Shown here piece after piece: positions 6,892-10,569 of a stretch of 10,569 bases of DNA. This DNA comes from Oscillatoria sp. Prado101. Its GTDB lineage: Bacteria; Cyanobacteriota; Cyanobacteriia; Cyanobacteriales; Oscillatoriaceae. A program made the position numbers and the translations under genes. The notes below the pieces were generated by a model. The model ran no database searches. It worked only from the letters and a program-made list of their open reading frames with translations, and had not been told where the DNA came from. The first letter of the stretch is position 1, and each line of letters opens with the position of its first letter. The stretch is taken from contig JALOOK010000163.1 in the NCBI GenBank assembly GCA_025454445.1, positions 1-10,569 on the forward strand, read 5' to 3'.

Positions 6892-9042
6892 ATGAAAGAA
6901 CTTAACAAGTCGATATCCTTTGACGGACGGGATATTCGGCTGAAAGTTGGCACGTTTGCGCCACAGGCGGGCGGTGCGGTGTTGATTGAGTCGGGAGACA
7001 CAGCCGTTCTGGTGACGGCTACCCGGGCGGCGGCGAGAGAGGGGATCGATTTTCTGCCGCTGTTGGTGGACTATGAAGAAAGGCTGTACGCTGCCGGTCG
7101 GATTCCGGGAGGCTTCTTGCGGCGGGAAGGGCGTCCTCCGGAAAAAGTGATTCTCACCAGCCGGCTGATCGACCGGCCCCTGCGCCCCCTGTTTCCCCAG
7201 TGGCTGCGGGATGATATTCAAATTGTAGCGACAACGCTGTCGATGGACGAACTGGTGCCGCCGGATGTGCTGGCGGTGACGGGGGCTTCTGTGGCGGTGC
7301 TGCTGGCCAAAATCCCGTTTAATGGGCCAATGGCAGCGGTGCGGGTTGGGCTGTTGGGGGATGATTTTATTATCAACCCGACCTACGGCGAGATCGAAAA
7401 GGGTGACTTGGATCTGGTGGTGGCGGGTTCGCCGGATGGCGTGGTGATGGTGGAAGCCGGTGCCAACCAGCTGCCAGAGCGGGACATCATTGAGGCGATC
7501 GAGTTTGGCTACGAAGCGGCGAGCGATCTGATTCAAGCGCAGCGAGAGCTGATCGCAGATTTGGGCATCGAACTGGTTCACGAGGAGGCACCGCCAGTGG
7601 ACGCGACGCTGGAGAATTTCATTCGTGAGCGCGTCGGCGAGCCGGTTAAAGGCATTTTATCTAAATTTGAGCTGGACAAAAATGCCCGCGACGCGGCTTT
7701 GGATGAGATTAAGGAAACGCTGGTAGGGGCGGCGATCGCAGAAATGCCAGAAGATCACCCGATCCGCGTCGCCGCCGCCGCCAACGGCAAAGCGGTGGAC
7801 AATGTGTTCAAGGATGTGACGAAGAAGCTGATGCGCCGGCAAATCCTGGAAGATGGCGTGCGGGTGGACGGGCGGAAGCTGGATGAAGTGCGCCCTGTTT
7901 CCTGTATGGTCAGCCTTCTGCCCAAGCGGGTTCACGGCAGCGGTTTGTTTAACCGGGGGCAGACTCAGGTGCTGTCCGCTGTGACTTTGGGAACTCCGGG
8001 CGACGCCCAAGAACTGGCGGATGATTTGCACCCAGAGTATGAGAAGCGCTACCTGCACCACTACAATTTCCCGCCGTTCTCGGTGGGCGAAACTAAGCCG
8101 CTGCGAGCACCGGGACGCCGCGAAATCGGTCACGGGGCTTTGGCGGAACGGGCAATCCTGCCGATTCTGCCCCCGCAAGAAGAGTTCCCCTATGTGATTC
8201 GGGTGGTGTCGGAGGTTCTTTCGTCGAACGGTTCTACGTCGATGGGTTCGGTTTGCGGCTCGACTTTGGCTCTGATGGATGCCGGTGTGCCAATCTCCAA
8301 GCCGGTCAGCGGTGCGGCAATGGGTCTGATTAAGGAAGGGGATGAAGTCCGCATCCTGACGGACATTCAGGGGATTGAGGACTTTTTGGGCGACATGGAC
8401 TTCAAGGTGGCCGGCACCGATAAGGGGGTGACGGCGCTGCAGATGGATATGAAGATTAGCGGTTTGTCTGTGGATATTATTGCTAAAGCCATCCATCAAG
8501 CCAAGCCGGCGCGGGCGCACATCCTGGAGAAAATGTTGGGCACGATTAGCAAGCCCCGTGCGGAACTCTCGCCTTTTGCCCCGCGCTTGCTGACGATTAA
8601 GATTGACCCAGAGTTGATTGGCACGATTATTGGGCCTGGGGGCAAGACGATTAAGGGGATTACTGAGGAAACCGGCGCTAAGATTGACATTGAGGACGAC
8701 GGTACGGTTACTATCTCTGCCATAGACGCAGAAAAAGCCAAACGCGCCCGCACGATTATTCAGAATATGACGCGCAAGCTGAGTGCGGGAGATGTTTATG
8801 TCGGTCGGGTGACTCGGATTATCCCGATTGGGGCGTTTGTGGAATTTCTCCCCGGTAAGGAAGGGATGATTCACATTTCTCAGATTGCTGACTACCGGGT
8901 AGGGAAGGTGGAGGATGAGCTGTCTGTCGGCGATGAGGTGATTATTAAGGTGCGGGAAATTGACCAGAAAGGTCGGATTAATCTGACGCGCTTGGGCATC
9001 CACCCGGATGAGGCGGCGGCGGCAAAAGCGGCGGTTAAATAG
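6892..9042 (+). CDS. pnp: Polyribonucleotide nucleotidyltransferase (PNPase)
   Basis: A full-length 716-residue PNPase. It degrades RNA 3-prime to 5-prime by phosphorolysis to nucleoside diphosphates and, in reverse, adds heteropolymeric tails; in cyanobacteria it is regarded as the main tail-adding enzyme. Domains in order: first RNase PH fold (~10-225) with the RNA-binding loop GGFLRREGRP (73-82), helical domain (~240-320), second RNase PH fold (~325-555) with APGRREIGHG (406-415) and catalytic Asp497, Asp503 and Lys505 in IEDFLGDMDFK, KH domain (~560-620) with GxxG at GPGG (581-584), and S1 domain (~633-700) starting GDVYVGRVTRIIPIGAFVEF. The enzyme is expected to be a cytosolic trimer. 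AGAAGGA precedes the ATG. The usual bacterial neighbour rpsO is absent; the gene stands alone between a long leader and a strong downstream hairpin. No key residue is missing. Confidence 0.98.
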   Translation: MKELNKSISFDGRDIRLKVGTFAPQAGGAVLIESGDTAVLVTATRAAAREGIDFLPLLVDYEERLYAAGRIPGGFLRREGRPPEKVILTSRLIDRPLRPLFPQWLRDDIQIVATTLSMDELVPPDVLAVTGASVAVLLAKIPFNGPMAAVRVGLLGDDFIINPTYGEIEKGDLDLVVAGSPDGVVMVEAGANQLPERDIIEAIEFGYEAASDLIQAQRELIADLGIELVHEEAPPVDATLENFIRERVGEPVKGILSKFELDKNARDAALDEIKETLVGAAIAEMPEDHPIRVAAAANGKAVDNVFKDVTKKLMRRQILEDGVRVDGRKLDEVRPVSCMVSLLPKRVHGSGLFNRGQTQVLSAVTLGTPGDAQELADDLHPEYEKRYLHHYNFPPFSVGETKPLRAPGRREIGHGALAERAILPILPPQEEFPYVIRVVSEVLSSNGSTSMGSVCGSTLALMDAGVPISKPVSGAAMGLIKEGDEVRILTDIQGIEDFLGDMDFKVAGTDKGVTALQMDMKISGLSVDIIAKAIHQAKPARAHILEKMLGTISKPRAELSPFAPRLLTIKIDPELIGTIIGPGGKTIKGITEETGAKIDIEDDGTVTISAIDAEKAKRARTIIQNMTRKLSAGDVYVGRVTRIIPIGAFVEFLPGKEGMIHISQIADYRVGKVEDELSVGDEVIIKVREIDQKGRINLTRLGIHPDEAAAAKAAVK

Positions 9043-9092
9043 CGCAACGCCTGCAATATGAGCCAAGTTAAGTGCCTTTAGGCTGCTATAAG

Positions 9093-9122
9093 TGGCTACT
9101 GCTATATGTATAGCAGTAGCCA
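9093..9122 (+). terminator. Strong hairpin after pnp, probable terminator or 3-prime stabiliser
   Basis: Perfect 14-bp stem TGGCTACTGCTATA / TATAGCAGTAGCCA (9093-9106 and 9109-9122) around two bases, 50 nt after the pnp stop. It is followed by TATTGATT rather than a continuous T run, so termination may be inefficient; an mRNA-end stabilising role is equally possible. A partial echo, GGCTGCTATA, precedes it at 9081-9090. Confidence 0.6.
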
Positions 9123-9128
9123 TATTGA

Positions 9129-9238
9129 TTAGGACATTCATCTGTTCCCCTATCCGCGTCCATCTGTGTTCATCTGCGGTTTAAAATATGGAACCGCAGC
9201 CTGTAGCAACGGATAACGCAGATGTGGCACTGTCCTAA
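9129..9238. mobile_element. MITE-like inverted-repeat element
   Basis: A 110-bp segment bounded by perfect 8-bp inverted repeats TTAGGACA (9129-9136) and TGTCCTAA (9231-9238), with further nested complementarity: CATCTG (9139-9144) with CAGATG (9219-9224), TATCC (9151-9155) with GGATA (9211-9215), and a central 8-bp hairpin CTGCGGTT / AACCGCAG (9174-9181 and 9192-9199). The left half contains two related ATCTG-containing units (9162-9181), like dispersed repeats of cyanobacteria. It has no coding capacity and no obvious target-site duplication; the call rests only on nested symmetry. Confidence 0.5.
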
Positions 9239-9251
9239 CCTAAGTAAATCT

Positions 9252-9260
9252 TGCTATAAT
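9252..9260 (+). promoter_or_regulatory. Orphan extended -10 promoter-like element
   Basis: TGCTATAAT is a perfect extended -10 (TGnTATAAT) facing right, with no plus-strand gene downstream in the window. The first bases of a transcript would fold as CGCCCACA-gtc-TGTaGGGGCG (about 9261-9281). It could drive a small RNA or a transcript antisense to the response regulator, or be a chance match. No -35 is evident. Confidence 0.3.
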
Positions 9261-9372
9261 CGCCCACAGTCTGTAGGGGCGGCTGCATAGTGGCCCCCCC
9301 CGGTTTCTGTCGGCTTCACTTTTCTTTATAAACAGTCTCCGCATGGCCCCAGAAATGGGAAAGAATCACAGC

Positions 9373-9406
9373 AATGCCCAATGCCCAATACGATGATGCG
9401 ATGATG
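9373..9406. repeat. Short tandem repeats (AATGCCC and CGATGATG)
   Basis: Two tandem AATGCCC units (9373-9386) plus a partial third, the heptanucleotide type common in filamentous cyanobacteria, directly followed by two tandem CGATGATG octamers (9391-9406) and then related GATGCC words to 9420. Apart from the elements listed separately, the rest of 9043-9442 shows no gene. Confidence 0.75.
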
Positions 9407-9442
9407 CCAGCGTGATGCCCAAGAAAAATTTCAATCATTTTT

Positions 9443-9835
9443 CTACTGTGCAACGCCAAAATCCCAGCCCAGGAATTTAGCAATCTGAGCGGAGAGATTA
9501 ATCGCGTCGAAGGGTTTGGCTATTGCACCGGCAATTTTATACTTCCGCAGAATTTGCGGATCGATCCACCGCGCGTTACCAGTCAGCAGCACCACAGGAA
9601 TATCTTGAGTGTCTGGATTCTTTCTGAGTCGCTCCAAAAACGTAAAACCGTCCATCTCTGGCATTGAGATATCCATTACAATGGCATCTGGACGTTCGTC
9701 CGCCGCTCTCCGCAATCCTTCTAAGGGAGAATTGACGGTAAACACATCCCAACCGCCTAAATCCGACAGACAGAGTTTCACGATCTCGCAGATGTACCTT
9801 TCATCGTCGATAACTAATATCGTTTGAACCGTCAT
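9443..9835 (-). CDS. CheY-like receiver-only response regulator
   Basis: A stand-alone receiver domain of 130 residues without an output domain. Counted from the ATG at 9835, the acidic pocket is Asp10-Asp11-Glu12 (ILVIDDE), the phospho-acceptor is Asp55 in VMDISMPEMDG, the switch Thr is 85 (LLTG), and the conserved Lys is 107 (AKPF). These positions sit a constant two residues from those of CheY, which is why this start is preferred over the in-frame ATG at 9859 (eight extra residues); neither has a clear Shine-Dalgarno. The protein should take phosphate from a histidine kinase in the cytosol and signal through protein contact. No kinase is present in the window. It lies just downstream of the broken Hsp20-like gene on the same strand. 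An AT-rich perfect palindrome, ATGATTT-t-AAATCAT (9863-9877), sits between the two and may be a processing or regulatory site. Confidence 0.93.
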   Translation of the reverse strand: MTVQTILVIDDERYICEIVKLCLSDLGGWDVFTVNSPLEGLRRAADERPDAIVMDISMPEMDGFTFLERLRKNPDTQDIPVVLLTGNARWIDPQILRKYKIAGAIAKPFDAINLSAQIAKFLGWDFGVAQ

Positions 9836-9868
9836 TCTGAACCGCTGTAAAGTCTTCATTTTATGATT

Positions 9869-10379
9869 TTAAATCATCAACTTTTTAGGCTCTGGTAACT
9901 CGCGTTCGCGCCGGAGAAGGACGACACTTGAACGTCCCATATCGACCCTAACCTTATATTGTGTAATGGAGCGTTGCTTGAGCAGCCTACATTTCAAAAC
10001 ATTATCCTTGAATTCCGCACAAACGCTTTCAGGATGAACCGGATAGGGCAGGGGAATTAAACTTTGAAATTGCCCGGGATGAAAATAACCTTCCACTTCC
10101 CCTTTTTCAGGCCATTTTCCCCGCAGCGGTTTCCTGAGTTAATTCAACATCTAGCGTTTGGCCGTCAGCATCAGGAATGTGGACTTCGAGTAAAACTTCA
10201 TTCTTGGTTTCGTGAATGGCAATCGCAGCCACCGCTACCTCATCTGTGTGGCCAATCCAGAAAGTCGATTGCTGGCAATCTTCCAGGAAGCTGGCCAATG
10301 AATTCTGCATGAATTGGGTGAGTTCGTTTAAGCTTTGCAGCGCCGTCCAGTAAATAGAGTGCATGAGTGAATAAGTCAA
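9869..10379 (-). pseudogene. Hsp20/alpha-crystallin-like gene split by a frameshift
   Basis: Two minus-strand frames read as one small heat-shock-like protein when joined. The first (from TTG 10379 or ATG 10364, ending at 10107) ends with VLLEVHIPDADGQTLDVELTQET, like the Hsp20 start VxxxLPGxxxxDxxVxxx. The second continues with KWPEKGEVEGYFHPGQFQ, then SLIPLPYPVHPES and AEFKDNVLKCRL, matching the Hsp20 EGxFxRxxxLPxxV and AxxxNGVL segments. The switch falls near 10115-10122, where the minus strand reads GGGGAAAATGG; dropping one A gives a continuous GKWPEK. Hsp20 proteins are cytosolic chaperones that hold unfolding proteins. Causes could be a real mutation, a sequencing error in a short homopolymer, or slippage. 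Neither start has a good ribosome site. The unusual final ~24 residues are not part of the family. Confidence 0.6.
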
Positions 10380-10569
10380 ATAGCTTCGGGAGGGGGTACT
10401 TAAGGGCGTTACAGACCAAAAAGATGATTTTCAGCTGTTAGGCTAATAATGCTGCTTGGCAGCCCTTTGGAGGCAGTCGCGACGATCTGCGCACACCACC
10501 ACCAATGAAAACTCGCGCTTCGGGCGGCGGAGATCCAGTAGGGCGTGCAGCCCAACTACGAACCTTTTC
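10380..10569. repeat. Repeat-like edge region
   Basis: No complete gene. The right edge (10541-10564) reads GGGCGTGCAGCCC followed by AACTACGAACC, which resembles the short palindromic dispersed repeat common in filamentous cyanobacteria. A small hairpin GCTGC-TTG-GCAGC is at 10451-10463. On the minus strand two overlapping frames are open from the edge, one to a TAG at 10443-10445 (ending CADRRDCLQRAAKQHY) and another to a TAA nearby; with repeat DNA inside them, neither is called as a gene. Any promoter of the Hsp20-like gene would also lie here, but none is clear. Confidence 0.4.

Noticed and set aside
6599..6895. 98-codon plus-strand frame ahead of pnp
   Set aside because: TTG start, Gly/Ala/Glu low-complexity product, no family features; kept only as a note on the pnp leader.
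6577..7581. 334-codon open frame on the minus strand
   Set aside because: Antisense to the pnp start and leader, rich in Arg/His/Gln/Pro, with no recognisable domain.
7732..7739. HIP1 octamer GCGATCGC as a dominant genome word
   Set aside because: One perfect copy only in 10.5 kb; HIP1 is not the enriched word here.
7657..9141. 494-codon open frame on the minus strand
   Set aside because: Antisense shadow of pnp; the composition is Arg/His/Asn/Gln-rich with no family features, as expected from the reverse of a GC-rich gene.

Overview
The window looks like chromosomal DNA of a filamentous, non-marine cyanobacterium. The evidence is a cyanobacterial-type single-RRM, glycine-tailed RNA-binding protein, a SNF2 ATPase paired with a SWIM zinc-finger protein, a receiver-only response regulator, heptanucleotide tandem repeats of the TGCCCAA type, and gaps rich in dispersed repeats. 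No rRNA, tRNA, complete CRISPR array or intact transposase was found. A closer taxonomic assignment is not supported from sequence reading alone.

Layout, left to right. 59-433 (-): an RRM RNA-binding protein with its own intrinsic terminator. 434-1065: a gene-free stretch with the AT-rich leader of that gene and a solitary sequence resembling a cyanobacterial CRISPR repeat. 1069-2211 (+): a mosaic protein with a XerC/D-like core-binding domain, a proline/arginine-rich linker, one membrane anchor and a phage-lambda-endolysin-like muramidase; its last 88 codons are antisense to the next gene. 1942-2814 (-) and 2908-6213 (-): a SWIM zinc-finger protein and a large SNF2 ATPase, probably one transcription unit with SNF2 first. 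6214-6891: the gap between divergent SNF2 and pnp, with a consensus -10 box about 300 nt ahead of pnp. 6892-9042 (+): polynucleotide phosphorylase. 9043-9442: a repeat-dense gap with a strong hairpin, a MITE-like 110-bp inverted-repeat element, an orphan extended -10 box and short tandem repeats. 9443-9835 (-): a CheY-like response regulator. 9869-10379 (-): an Hsp20/alpha-crystallin-like gene split by a frameshift. 10380-10569: repeat-like sequence running off the edge.

Functionally, two genes concern RNA (the RRM protein and PNPase), although they are not co-transcribed, and two concern nucleic-acid remodelling (SNF2 and SWIM). The most unusual items are the integrase-domain/muramidase mosaic with its antisense tail, the lone CRISPR-like repeat, the MITE-like element, and a roughly tenfold excess of the heptamer GCCGGTG/CACCGGC across genes and gaps, while the classic HIP1 octamer GCGATCGC occurs once.
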